Shown here: positions 40,053-48,938 of the stretch, piece by piece
Layout of the letters: every line of letters begins with the position of its first letter
How positions within the stretch are numbered: the stretch's first letter is position 1
Origin: Lewinellaceae bacterium
GTDB lineage: Bacteria; Bacteroidota; Bacteroidia; Chitinophagales; Saprospiraceae
Assembly (NCBI GenBank): GCA_020636275.1
Contig: JACJYD010000006.1
Span: 62,001 to 126,000 of the forward strand
Direction: 5' to 3'
DNA length: 64,000 nt
Notes under the pieces: model-generated
The model's input: the letters and a program-made list of their open reading frames with translations, nothing else
Databases searched by the model: none
What the model was told of the DNA's origin: nothing
Program-made: the position numbers and the translations under genes

Positions 40053-42590
40053 CTAAAAGTCCATCCGCACCCTTAAATTGACACGCCTGGAGGTTAAATA
40101 GTTCGGAATGGCGTATTGCTGGTTGAAGATCGTTTTGATCCAGGTATTGGACGCCACGTTCTGGACTTTCATCAGATTGAAGATCTCCAGACTCAGCCAG
40201 GTGTTCCGGGTAAAGCGGAGAAAATGGTGGGGCCGCTCGGCTTTGCGCGCTTCATTCCACAACAGGACCGAAAAGCCGATATCCACGCGGTGGTAAGGCG
40301 AAAAGCGGTAGGTGTTTCGGTACACCCTGTTATTGTCCAACAATCCGTACGGCAAGCCCGTTCCTACCGTAAAATTGAGGTGCATTTTAAAGTTCTCGTT
40401 CTTGGGCAGGTAGTCCTGGAAAAAAACGGAGAGGGTCATGAACTGGTCGGTGGGCCGCGGTACGTCGTCGACCGGCACGGCTGCCGGTTCGCCGTATTCC
40501 CGGCGCAAGTGCTGAATCCCATCCAGGTGTTCGCGGGCGCGCAGGAAGGAGAGGTTGAACCAGGATTCAGCGCCGGGCACAAACTCTCCGTTGAGGCGAA
40601 AGTCAATGCCGGTCACGTAGCCGGTAGCGTCGTTTTGGCCGGAATAGCGGATGCGGACATTCTCGATATCATACGATACCTGGTCCCACAGCCATTTGTA
40701 ATAGACCTCGGTGATAAAGCGAAACTTCTTGGGACTGAGTTTGCCCAGGTAGAAATCCCAGGTCATTCCGCCCACGATATGGGCCGATTTTTGGGCCAGT
40801 ACATTGGTATTGATCTGGCCTTCGGGATTGCGCAATTCGCGGTAGAAAGGGGGCTGGTAGTAAAGTCCTCCGGCCAGGCGGTAAGTCACCGTGCGGCCTT
40901 TCCACAGGGGTTTGAAGAGGAGCTGCACCCGGGGGGTCACGAAACTTTCGCCGTTGAGGTCCCAATAAGCGGCCCGAAGACCTGCGGTGATGCGCAGGTC
41001 GGCCACGCTGTCCTTGCGCCAGGTGTAGGTATCTTGCGCATAGGCCATGAGGCGGTTGGAGGATAAAGGGTTGAGGTCTTTTTTCAATACGCGGTATACA
41101 AATACCTCGCTGGTGTCGTAAGGCAGGGAGTAGCCTGCCGAATCGAGCCGTTCCCATTCGTTGAGCTGGTCGTCGATCCATTCGTTTTGCCACTTGGCGC
41201 TCCATTGGAGGAAGTGGCTGGACGTCACTTCGGGGTCCCTGGCATCGACCTGAAGTTCGTAGCCGCCTTTCTGCTCAACGTTGGTCACGCTGGCGAAGAG
41301 GTAGTTGCGCACGTATTGTTGCTGGGTGCCGGCCCCGAGTTCGGACAGCACTTCGCCGAAGTTGTCGCTGCCCAGGTTGGAATCGATCTCCCGCAGGCTG
41401 TAGTAACCGGTAATGTCGAAGCGTTCGTTTTCGGCGCTCTGGTACCGGGAGGCCAGCAATTTCAGAAAATACGGATTGTGATTCCGCTCCGGGAGGTAGG
41501 TCAGCGAAACCCCGGTGAGGTTGGTGGTAAAATCATCGACCTCCTGCCCTTCGAATACGGCAAAAAGCTCCAGGGCAAAATCGATCAGGCCGAATGCGGT
41601 AGAACGGGTCTGCGGCCGGAAGCGATAGGCGCTGCGGTTGTAGTTGCCGATGACGCCCAGTTGCCAATGCGGGTGCAAATCGTAGGTAACATAAGCCTGA
41701 ATATCGGTAAAGTCGGGCAGGTATTCACCCTGGATGTCAAGGGTGCCCAGGAGATACCGGGTGGTTTTGTAGCGGGCGCCTACGAGGTAGCGCAGTTTTT
41801 GATAGGAGGCTTTCCCCAACTGGAGCGTCCCTTCCAGGTGGCCGGTAGCGCCCAGGGCGCTGACACTGGCCGAGGCGCGCAGGCTGTCGGGACGTTTATA
41901 CTGAATATCGAGCACCGAGGATTGTTTATCGCCGTAGCGGGCTTCGAAGCCGCCGGAGGAAAATGACAGGCTACGGATCAGGTCGATATTGGGAAAGGTA
42001 AGCCCTTCCTGCTGGCCGGCCCGCACCAATTGAGGCCGGTAGATCTCAAAGTCGTTGACGTACACGAGGTTTTCGTCGTAGTTGCCGCCCCGTACGTTGT
42101 ACTGGGAGCTCAGTTCTCCGCCCGTGCCGGAGTTGGCGCCGAGGGCGATATGGGGCAGCACGCTTTCCAGGTTGCCCGTCGTGGTGGGCAGCAATTTCAG
42201 TTCGCTGACATCCTCCCGGATCATGCCGTTGTCGTTGACCCTGCGGTCGGTGACGACGATCTCCACATCAGAGGCCTTGGGCGTCATTTGGACATCCAGC
42301 ACCAGGGTGTTGTTGGCCTTCAGGACATTGATTTTCCTGCGTTCTTCGGTGTATCCGATGCGGGTAAAAACGAGGGTAAAGGTTTTTTCGGCATCAACTT
42401 CCAGGCGGTAATCGCCCTTGGGGTCGGTTTCGGTCACCCGGTTTGTCCCGTCCACATAGACCGTTACCAGTTCGATACCCTGGTTGGTGAAATCATCCAT
42501 TACGTGGCCGGCCACCGTGGCGGTGGGCTCCTGGGAAAATGCCGCTCCAGCGAGGGCCAGCAGGAAAAGGAGGATAAAGGGTCGAAGCAT
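40053..42590 (-). CDS. TonB-dependent outer-membrane receptor-like protein with carboxypeptidase-like N-terminal domain
   Basis: An 845-residue outer-membrane protein. The signal peptide is MLRPFILLFLLALAGAAFSQ; I choose this start because the longer frame begins with charged residues (MPYRRVRRG). A CarboxypepD_reg-like domain follows (TVAGHVMDDFTNQGIELVTV). A plug domain comes next (ELKLLPTTTGNLESVLPHIA, NVRGGNYDENLVYVNDFEIY). A large beta-barrel rich in aromatic residues ends in F (RVRMDF). No SusD partner is adjacent, so it is not a SusC pair; the ligand is unknown. Confidence 0.9.
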   Translation of the reverse strand: MLRPFILLFLLALAGAAFSQEPTATVAGHVMDDFTNQGIELVTVYVDGTNRVTETDPKGDYRLEVDAEKTFTLVFTRIGYTEERRKINVLKANNTLVLDVQMTPKASDVEIVVTDRRVNDNGMIREDVSELKLLPTTTGNLESVLPHIALGANSGTGGELSSQYNVRGGNYDENLVYVNDFEIYRPQLVRAGQQEGLTFPNIDLIRSLSFSSGGFEARYGDKQSSVLDIQYKRPDSLRASASVSALGATGHLEGTLQLGKASYQKLRYLVGARYKTTRYLLGTLDIQGEYLPDFTDIQAYVTYDLHPHWQLGVIGNYNRSAYRFRPQTRSTAFGLIDFALELFAVFEGQEVDDFTTNLTGVSLTYLPERNHNPYFLKLLASRYQSAENERFDITGYYSLREIDSNLGSDNFGEVLSELGAGTQQQYVRNYLFASVTNVEQKGGYELQVDARDPEVTSSHFLQWSAKWQNEWIDDQLNEWERLDSAGYSLPYDTSEVFVYRVLKKDLNPLSSNRLMAYAQDTYTWRKDSVADLRITAGLRAAYWDLNGESFVTPRVQLLFKPLWKGRTVTYRLAGGLYYQPPFYRELRNPEGQINTNVLAQKSAHIVGGMTWDFYLGKLSPKKFRFITEVYYKWLWDQVSYDIENVRIRYSGQNDATGYVTGIDFRLNGEFVPGAESWFNLSFLRAREHLDGIQHLRREYGEPAAVPVDDVPRPTDQFMTLSVFFQDYLPKNENFKMHLNFTVGTGLPYGLLDNNRVYRNTYRFSPYHRVDIGFSVLLWNEARKAERPHHFLRFTRNTWLSLEIFNLMKVQNVASNTWIKTIFNQQYAIPNYLTSRRVNLRVRMDF

Positions 42591-42603
42591 GAAAATAAAA
42601 AAT

Positions 42604-42694
42604 AAACCGCGACGGACGCGACGATAGGGCAAGATTATCCCGGGATCTTAGGGAAAGAACGGACCGGTGTTGCGTCCGTAGCGTGCGTTGCGGT
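42604..42694. repeat. Degenerate inverted repeat between the receptor and rpe
   Basis: AACCGCGACGGACGCGAC (42604) faces TGCGTCCGTAGCGTGCGTTG followed by CGGT (42671-42694). The words echo the AACCGC...GACGC element at 39657. No promoter or gene is visible in this gap. Confidence 0.5.
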
Positions 42695-42765
42695 AAAAAT
42701 TATTAAATGGAAGATGATTTCGTTTTCTGAAAAAATGCCATCACGGGCGGATCCCTATTTGCAGT

Positions 42766-43434
42766 TTAAAAGGACCGCACCGGTTCGATAGCCTTGAGCT
42801 GCCGGATAGTAGACATCGGGTCTTCGGCGCGGAAGATACTGTTGCCGGCCACGAGCACATCGGCCCCGGCGCGAAGCAGGGCCTCGGCGTTCTGCAGCCC
42901 CACTCCGCCGTCTACTTCGATCAGGGTCGGGGCGTTGGCGGCGACGATCAGTTCCTTCAGTTGCCGGATCTTGGGAATAGTGCGCGGGATGAACTTCTGT
43001 CCGCCGAAACCCGGATTGACGGACATGAGACAGACCTGGTCGATGTCCTGAATGAGGTCTTCCAGGACCGAAACCGTGGTATGGGGATTGATAGCCACGC
43101 CCGCCTTGGCGCCCGATTCCCGGATCTGATGCACAACCCGGTGAAGATGCGGACAAGCTTCGTAGTGCACGGAAATCACATCGGCCCCGGCTTCGCGGAA
43201 TGCTTCCACATAGCGCTCCGGCTCCAGGATCATGAGGTGCACATCGAGTGGCTTTTGGGCCATTTTTTTCATAGCCTTGACGATGAACATTCCGAAAGTG
43301 ATATTCGGCACGAAACGGCCGTCCATAATATCGAGGTGGAACCAATCAGCCTCACTTTCGTTGACCATGGCGAACTCTTCGGCCAGGCGGGTAAAGTCGG
43401 CGGCGAGTATGGAAGGAGCGATTAAATGTTTCAT
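42766..43434 (-). CDS. rpe: Ribulose-phosphate 3-epimerase
   Basis: A 222-residue TIM-barrel enzyme of the pentose phosphate pathway that interconverts ribulose 5-phosphate and xylulose 5-phosphate. IAPSILAADFTRLAEE, HLDIMDGRFVPNITFG, VHLMI, HYEACPHLHR, LMSVNPGFGGQKFIP and IEVDGGVGLQNA are all present, with the metal-binding histidines and catalytic aspartates. I start at 43434 (MKHLIAPS); the longer frame from 43473 overlaps a TACATTTG -7-like element at 43439-43446. It follows the exonuclease gene by 51 bases. Confidence 0.96.
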   Translation of the reverse strand: MKHLIAPSILAADFTRLAEEFAMVNESEADWFHLDIMDGRFVPNITFGMFIVKAMKKMAQKPLDVHLMILEPERYVEAFREAGADVISVHYEACPHLHRVVHQIRESGAKAGVAINPHTTVSVLEDLIQDIDQVCLMSVNPGFGGQKFIPRTIPKIRQLKELIVAANAPTLIEVDGGVGLQNAEALLRAGADVLVAGNSIFRAEDPMSTIRQLKAIEPVRSF

Positions 43435-43485
43435 GCGGCAAATGTAGGGTGAAAATATTTTTTCCCGGGGCATTATGCAATTTTT

Positions 43486-44247
43486 TCACCCCAGGCCGAC
43501 GTGAACGACCTGATCGTCTTCCAGGATCGGCATGCGCCGCAGGCGCAGGAAGAGTTGCACGGTGGCCAGCACGTCTTTCTCGCAATAGTGGGCGATGCGG
43601 TCCAGATCGTTTTCCTCCCAGAAGACCCGGCCCACCTGACTGCCGTCGATATCTTCCTTGGGAGATGGAAAATTGAGGATGGCGGCCAGCAGTTTCAGGG
43701 AAGTGAAGCTCTTTCGGTCGCCGAATTTCCACAGTTCCATCGTGTCGAGCAGGTGCTTGGTTTCCCAGGGTTTCTTTCCGGTTATGTCCAGCAAGTTCGG
43801 AAACGGCAATTGGTTGACGACCATGCGGCGGCAAATGTAGGGGATGTCGAACTCCTTTATATTGTGCCCGCAAAGAAAATGGCGATCGGGGTTGTTGAAG
43901 TATTGGTCCAGCAACTTGGAAAAACCCTCCAGCAGCTCCAGTTCGTTTTCACTGGCATAGGACTTGAGGCGAAGCCGCAGACGCTGATCGCCCTTGTCGC
44001 GGGTGACGAAACCTACCGAGATGCAGATGATCTTTCCAAATTCGGCATAGATGGCTGCCCGGTCGCGGTAGGATTCGGCAAATGCTTCCTCATCGGCTTC
44101 CTCGGCATCGCGGACCAGCCCCTTGGCCTTGTGTTTCCAAAGATCCTGCATGTGTTCGGGCAGCTCTTCGAAGTGAGGTTCGCCCGATACGCATTCTATA
44201 TCGAGGAATAATACATTGGCGATATCAATTACATTGAGCATATCCAT
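43486..44247 (-). CDS. Predicted 3'-5' exonuclease, PolB-like DEDDy family
   Basis: A 253-residue cytosolic protein of the DnaQ-like superfamily. The ExoI motif is VLFLDIECVSG, ExoII is FLCGHNIKEFDIPYICRRMV, and ExoIII is HYCEKDVLATVQ (Yx3D), so the metal-binding acids are complete. An acidic, helical insertion follows motif I. Database relatives are described as related to the PolB exonuclease domain; the substrate is unknown. ATG codons at 44247 and 44241 are both usable starts. Confidence 0.88.
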   Translation of the reverse strand: MDMLNVIDIANVLFLDIECVSGEPHFEELPEHMQDLWKHKAKGLVRDAEEADEEAFAESYRDRAAIYAEFGKIICISVGFVTRDKGDQRLRLRLKSYASENELELLEGFSKLLDQYFNNPDRHFLCGHNIKEFDIPYICRRMVVNQLPFPNLLDITGKKPWETKHLLDTMELWKFGDRKSFTSLKLLAAILNFPSPKEDIDGSQVGRVFWEENDLDRIAHYCEKDVLATVQLFLRLRRMPILEDDQVVHVGLG

Positions 44248-44420
44248 ATGCAAAAAGGGTTTTGAAACGTTTAATTTAGACTATTTCCTTATTACTCCTA
44301 TAAAATTTTTCTCGGAATTCGAACATTTTTTTCTCACAATACCTAATTGTTGTAAAGTTTCGAAAATAATCAAACCAATTGCTTCGGCAAAGGACATTTA
44401 AAAGTAAAACAATCATTTCT

Positions 44421-45428
44421 ATGACAACGACCAATGTAAATCCCAGTCCCAACGCAAATCCAAATCAGGCCAAGCAACGCTTGATCGCCATTGCTGCTGT
44501 GATCGTAGCAGCCCTTCTTATCGTCAACGGTGTTCTTTTGTACAGCTGGCTTTCCCAGAAAAAAGTAGCGGCCCAAACCACTGCCGAACTCGAGGAATCG
44601 GAACGCTTGAGAGAGGAATTGGATGTTCAATACAATGGCGCCCTTACCGATCTGGAAGAGATGAGGGGCAAAAATGAAGAGCTCAACAACCTCATCGACC
44701 AGAAAGAAGCGGAACTGAAAGACGCTCGCGATAAGATCGACCGCATGATCAAGACCGATCTGCCCCGCGCCAAATCGGAGATCAAGACCCTGAAGGGGCA
44801 ACTCGAACAGTATATGGCCGAGATCAACGACCTGAAAGCGCAAAACGCCCAGTTGGCGGATGCGAATACCCAACTTCAGGAGGAGAAAACCCTTCTGAAA
44901 TCGGACCTGGAGCAGTCGCAAATGACCAATGAAGAGCTCTCGGCCAGCAAAGCCGCCCTGGTTAGCGAAAAGGAAGAGCTCACCAACCGCAACCAGGACC
45001 TGAGCAAAACGGTCAACTTTGCTTCCGTGGTCAAAGTGGACGACCTGGAAGTAACCGGTCTGGCCACCCGCGACTCGGGTAAAGCCGTAAAAAAATCGGC
45101 TGCCAAGAACGTAGACCAATTAGAGATCTGCTTCAACACGACGCCCAATGAGGTAGCTACCCCGGGCAACGAGAACTTCTACATTCGCATCATCAGCCCT
45201 ACGGGCGAAACTCTCGCCATCGAAGGACTGGGCAGCGGCATCATGACCAGCAGCAAGACCAACGAAAAGATCCGCTATACGCAAATGGCGGAACATTCCT
45301 ACAGCAACGACGTGAGCCGCGTATGCAGCAGCTGGGTTCCCGGTCAGCCTTTCCAGGCAGGTACCTACGAAGTGGAAGTCTATAACAAAGGCTTCCTCGC
45401 CGGCAGCAGTACCTTCAAACTGCGGTAA
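44421..45428 (+). CDS. Membrane-anchored coiled-coil protein of unknown function
   Basis: A 335-residue protein. Residues about 20-42 are a membrane helix (LIAIAAVIVAALLIVNGVLL). Residues 50-195 are a long uninterrupted coiled coil (ELEESERLREELDVQY, EKTLLKSDLEQSQMTNEELS). The C-terminal 130 residues are beta-rich (VDQLEICFNTTPNEVATPG ... FLAGSSTFKLR) and would sit in the periplasm. I start at 44421 (MTTTNVNP). Similar proteins occur widely in this phylum without an assigned function. It ends at its own terminator. Confidence 0.82.
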   Translation: MTTTNVNPSPNANPNQAKQRLIAIAAVIVAALLIVNGVLLYSWLSQKKVAAQTTAELEESERLREELDVQYNGALTDLEEMRGKNEELNNLIDQKEAELKDARDKIDRMIKTDLPRAKSEIKTLKGQLEQYMAEINDLKAQNAQLADANTQLQEEKTLLKSDLEQSQMTNEELSASKAALVSEKEELTNRNQDLSKTVNFASVVKVDDLEVTGLATRDSGKAVKKSAAKNVDQLEICFNTTPNEVATPGNENFYIRIISPTGETLAIEGLGSGIMTSSKTNEKIRYTQMAEHSYSNDVSRVCSSWVPGQPFQAGTYEVEVYNKGFLAGSSTFKLR

Positions 45429-45451
45429 TACTTCTCATAAACTTGGATAAT

Positions 45452-45487
45452 TAAAAAAGCCTCATGCACGCATGGGGCTTTTTTTTC
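45452..45487 (+). terminator. Terminator after the coiled-coil gene
   Basis: AAAAAAGCCTCATG pairs with CATGGGGCTTTTTT around CACG, followed by a T-tract. Confidence 0.88.
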
Positions 45488-45516
45488 GTTTATTTGGCAA
45501 AAGAAATTTCTGTACC

Positions 45517-45885
45517 ATGTCTTTTGTCGCACTGCTCTCTTCTCTGCTCCTCCTGCTCGCTCCCTCACAAACCGACACCAAGGTCGAATGGCTGGGCCCG
45601 TTGAACGTTGAATTAGGGGAGGTTCACCACCAAAAACCGACCTTTGTCCGCTTCCCCTTCCGGAATGTGAGCCCGTCCCCTCTCACCATCGACAACATCC
45701 GCACCAGTTGCGGCTGTACGGTGCCCGACTGGTCGGATGCCGCCGTAGCTCCCGGCGACACTTCCTCCATCCTCATCGAATACGATGCTGAAAAAATGGG
45801 CTACTTCAAGCAGTGGATCCGCGTTTTCTTCCACGGCCAGCGCAAAGGGGAACACTTGTGGATCGAAGGGGAGGTCGTCGACTGA
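45517..45885 (+). CDS. DUF1573 domain protein, exported
   Basis: A 122-residue protein with a short signal (MSFVALLSSLLLLLAPSQ). The rest is a single DUF1573 immunoglobulin-like domain, with FPFRNVSPSPLTIDNIRTSC and the motif SCGCTVPDW at its middle, and VAPGDTSSILIEYDAEKMGY after it. The Cys-Gly-Cys pair is conserved in the family. DUF1573 proteins are periplasmic or surface Ig-fold proteins of unknown role. I start at 45517, since the longer frame runs back into the terminator. Confidence 0.88.
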   Translation: MSFVALLSSLLLLLAPSQTDTKVEWLGPLNVELGEVHHQKPTFVRFPFRNVSPSPLTIDNIRTSCGCTVPDWSDAAVAPGDTSSILIEYDAEKMGYFKQWIRVFFHGQRKGEHLWIEGEVVD

Positions 45886-45941
45886 TTTTCGACCTTGCTC
45901 GATTGATTTTCATCAAATGTCTGGTAACCCGCAATTTCTTT

Positions 45942-45949
45942 TAATTTTG
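45942..45949 (+). promoter_or_regulatory. Bacteroidota -7 element of the lepB cluster
   Basis: TAATTTTG fits TAnnTTTG and lies 74 bases before the lepB ATG. No clear -33 TTG is seen. Confidence 0.5.
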
Positions 45950-46022
45950 CACGATAAAATTCTATTTGATGCCTGGAAGAAGAATGCACCGTTCTTCCTC
46001 TACATAAAATGAACCCAATTTC

Positions 46023-47612
46023 ATGGAAATCATTATTTTCCTTCTCATCTCTTACTTGCTGCTCAGCGTTAGCCTTTATTTTCTGTTCCCCAAAGCGGGA
46101 GAGGCCGGTTGGAAAGGCCTCATTCCAGGTTATAACTTCGCCGTTTGGGCCCGTCTGGTAGGCCGCAGTCCACACTACGCCTGGTGGATGCTCTTCCCCA
46201 TCGTCAACCTGTTCATCTACGCCTACCTCTGCATCGAGATGGTGCGTTCGTTCAAAAAATACAGCTTCCTCCATTCTTTTATGGCGGTAGTGTACGCGCC
46301 TGCTTTCTTTTTTTACCTGGCTTTTTCCAAAAACGAGACCTACGACGGGCCTACCCTCGTCAAGGAGCGGGAATACCAGGCCGAGATCCAGGAGGCCCGG
46401 GAAAAGAAAAACACGCGCCAATTCCAGAAATTGGTCGCTGCCAATCCGTATAAGAAATCGGCCGTCCGGGAATGGACCGAAGCGATCATCTTTGCCATCT
46501 TCGCCGCGGCCTTTATCCGGATGTTCCTCATCGAAGCTTATGTGATCCCGACCTCCTCCATGGAAGGCTCCCTGATCGTGGGCGACTTCCTTTTCGTCAG
46601 CAAGGCCCATTACGGCATCCGCACGCCCAAAACCATCCTGATGGTGCCGCTGCTCCACAACCGGATCCCCATCCTGAACCGGGAATCCTACATCGCCAAA
46701 CCCGACCTGCCCTTTACCCGGCTGCCTGCACTCGAAAAGATCGACCGCAACGACCCCGTCGTGTTCAACTATCCGGAAGGCGACAGCGTATATGTTACCC
46801 CGGGCCGGACATTCAGCGTCTACGACGTGCGCCGGAATCCCGATTTCCTGGCCCTGATCCCCAAACAATACCCGCTGACCGTCCGGCCGCTCGATAAAAA
46901 AGACCACTACATCAAGCGCTGTGTGGCCATCTCCGGCGATACGATCCAGGTCATCGACCGGCAGTTGTACGTCAATGGAAAGCCCGCCGAAAATCCGAAG
47001 TATATCCAGTTTACCTACCAGGTGTCCCTGCCGGGTAATATCAATACTTCCAAATTCGAAGATTGGGGCATTTCCCGCGAAGACATGCGGGCCCAGGGCC
47101 CCGGCTACATGATCCTGGTGCTGAGTGAAGACCAAAAGCAGAAGGTCCAGTCGCTCGACCCCGGAATCAAGATCACGCCGTATGACGTGTCCCAGGCCAC
47201 GCCCAACCCGCACAACCTTTTCCCCTACGACCGCGAGCATTTCCCGGATTGGACCGTCGACAATTACGGACCGGTTTTCATTCCGAAAAAAGGACAGACC
47301 ATCAGCCTGAATGCGGCCAACCTGGCCATGTTCAGAAGGGCCATCGAAGTCTATGAAGGTAATAAAGTAGAGGTCGACAACGGGGTCATCAAGATCAACG
47401 GACAGGCCGCCGATTCCTATACTTTCAAAATGAACTATTACTGGATGATGGGCGACAACCGCCACAATTCGGAAGATTCCAGGGTATGGGGATTCGTCCC
47501 CGAAGACCATGTCGTCGGCAAGCCTTTGTTCATCTGGCTGTCGGCCAAGGATGGTAAACTCAGCAACGGCATCCGGTGGAACCGCATGTTCCACTCGGCC
47601 AGTAAGATATAA
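46023..47612 (+). CDS. lepB: Signal peptidase I with extra N-terminal membrane domain
   Basis: A 529-residue SPase I, much longer than E. coli LepB (324). Residues 1-105 are an extra membrane domain of three helices (DUF5684-like: GWKGLIPGYNFAVWARLVGR). The catalytic domain follows: IPTSSMEGSLIVGDF gives the nucleophile Ser179, and HYIKRCVAISGD gives the general base Lys298. YWMMGDNRHNSEDSRVWGF is the SPase box E. A long insertion lies between Lys298 and box E. It removes signal peptides from exported proteins at the inner membrane. It opens the ftsX-DUF3098-uppP-truB gene run. Confidence 0.95.
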   Translation: MEIIIFLLISYLLLSVSLYFLFPKAGEAGWKGLIPGYNFAVWARLVGRSPHYAWWMLFPIVNLFIYAYLCIEMVRSFKKYSFLHSFMAVVYAPAFFFYLAFSKNETYDGPTLVKEREYQAEIQEAREKKNTRQFQKLVAANPYKKSAVREWTEAIIFAIFAAAFIRMFLIEAYVIPTSSMEGSLIVGDFLFVSKAHYGIRTPKTILMVPLLHNRIPILNRESYIAKPDLPFTRLPALEKIDRNDPVVFNYPEGDSVYVTPGRTFSVYDVRRNPDFLALIPKQYPLTVRPLDKKDHYIKRCVAISGDTIQVIDRQLYVNGKPAENPKYIQFTYQVSLPGNINTSKFEDWGISREDMRAQGPGYMILVLSEDQKQKVQSLDPGIKITPYDVSQATPNPHNLFPYDREHFPDWTVDNYGPVFIPKKGQTISLNAANLAMFRRAIEVYEGNKVEVDNGVIKINGQAADSYTFKMNYYWMMGDNRHNSEDSRVWGFVPEDHVVGKPLFIWLSAKDGKLSNGIRWNRMFHSASKI

Positions 47613-47638
47613 GAAGATCGAATCATAGAATAACCGAA

Positions 47639-48523
47639 ATGGCAGAACCGTCTTACCGGCAAGATCCCCCGAGGAGCCAGCCCAACTATGGCAGGTCCAT
47701 AGTCAGCGTTGCGCTGGTGCTCTTTCTGTTGGGCTTCTTTGGGTTGGTCCTGCTTCAGGCCCGCCAGTTGGTCGCCCTGCTCAAGGAGGAGGTCAATCTC
47801 ATCGTGGAGATCGACGAGGCGGCCAATGACGAAGAGAAAACCGCCCTTCGGGAATACCTCGAATCGAGCGACTTTCTCAAGGCCGGAAGCCTCCGGTATA
47901 TCAGTAAAGAAGAAGGCATCCAGCTGTTGCGGGATGATTTTGGAAGCGACTTTATGGAAACGGGGCTTCCCAACCCCCTCTACGACGTATTCGTTTTTAA
48001 CGTCAAGTCGGCCTTCATGCATCCCGACAGCCTGAAGAATATCCGGTCGGACCTCATGAAAACCTGGTATACGGTCAGTGATGTTTACTACCAACAGGGC
48101 CTGATCGATACCCTGGCCCGGAACCTGCGCCGCATCGGCTGGGTGTCGCTGGGCATCAGTTTGTTCTTTATTTTTGTGGCGTTTGTGCTGATCCACAACA
48201 CCATCCGCCTGGCTCTGTATTCCAACCGGTTTCTGATCAAGACCCAGGAATTGGTCGGCGCATCCTGGGAATTTATCAGCCGCCCGTTCCTGCGCCGGAG
48301 CGTCTGGAACGGAGTGCTCAGCGGGCTGTTGGGAATCGCCTTGCTCAACGGATTGCTCTGGCTGGCTCAGCAGGAGATCCCCGAATTACAGGAATTGCAC
48401 AATTGGCCCAGCATCCTGATCCTCTTTAGTGCGTTGATCCTGGTGGGTGTGCTGATCACCTGGTCGAGTACTTATTACGTTGTCAATAAATATTTGAAAA
48501 TGCGGGTGGATGACCTGTATTAA
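47639..48523 (+). CDS. ftsX: Cell division protein FtsX
   Basis: A 294-residue FtsX-type permease subunit. Topology matches FtsX: one N-terminal helix (about 20-40), a periplasmic domain (about 45-165), then three helices (IGWVSLGISLFFIFVAFVLI, near 225-245, and LILFSALILVGVLITWSSTY). With FtsE it controls peptidoglycan hydrolases at the septum. ftsE is not adjacent, as is usual in Bacteroidota. It lies 26 bases after lepB and 13 before the DUF3098 gene. Confidence 0.93.
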   Translation: MAEPSYRQDPPRSQPNYGRSIVSVALVLFLLGFFGLVLLQARQLVALLKEEVNLIVEIDEAANDEEKTALREYLESSDFLKAGSLRYISKEEGIQLLRDDFGSDFMETGLPNPLYDVFVFNVKSAFMHPDSLKNIRSDLMKTWYTVSDVYYQQGLIDTLARNLRRIGWVSLGISLFFIFVAFVLIHNTIRLALYSNRFLIKTQELVGASWEFISRPFLRRSVWNGVLSGLLGIALLNGLLWLAQQEIPELQELHNWPSILILFSALILVGVLITWSSTYYVVNKYLKMRVDDLY

Positions 48524-48536
48524 ATTGTGAAGAGAA

Positions 48537-48875
48537 ATGAGCAAAACAAACCCTCCCAAGCGCAAAGTAGTGGTCACGACCACTCCAAAAAAGGAGAAAG
48601 AGGTAGCGACACCCGCCAAAGGCAAGAGTTTTCGCACCTCTTCCGATAAACCCACAACCCAGCAACTGATCTTTTCCAAACAAAACTACTATTGGATGCT
48701 GCTGGGTGTCGGACTGATCATTCTGGGGATGATCCTGATGTCCGGCGGGCACATGCCCAGCCCCGATGTATGGGATGATTCGATCATCTACAGCCCACGG
48801 CGTACCATCCTGGCCCCGATCGTCATTCTGGCCGGTCTGGGTGTTGAGATCTATGCCATTTTCAAACGGTATTAA
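48537..48875 (+). CDS. DUF3098 membrane protein
   Basis: A 112-residue protein. The basic N-terminus (PPKRKVVVTTTPKKEKEVAT) is followed by two membrane helices (YYWMLLGVGLIILGMILMSG and a second near ILAPIVILAGLGVEIYAIF). The family is conserved between ftsX and uppP in Bacteroidota, and the function is unknown. The gene order suggests a part in envelope biogenesis. Confidence 0.88.
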   Translation: MSKTNPPKRKVVVTTTPKKEKEVATPAKGKSFRTSSDKPTTQQLIFSKQNYYWMLLGVGLIILGMILMSGGHMPSPDVWDDSIIYSPRRTILAPIVILAGLGVEIYAIFKRY

Positions 48876-48938
48876 GCTGCAATTCATAAGAGCGGGACGG
48901 CTTTGGCCATTCCTCCCTTATTCGAAATCCTTTATGTT

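Noticed and set aside
40053..42590. SusC-type nutrient receptor
   Set aside because: No SusD-like lipoprotein lies next to it, and the size and barrel suit a stand-alone TonB-dependent receptor.
45801..47594. 597-codon minus-strand open frame opposite lepB
   Set aside because: The plus frame has the catalytic serine and lysine of signal peptidase I. The opposite frame has no motif and would run through the DUF1573 stop region.
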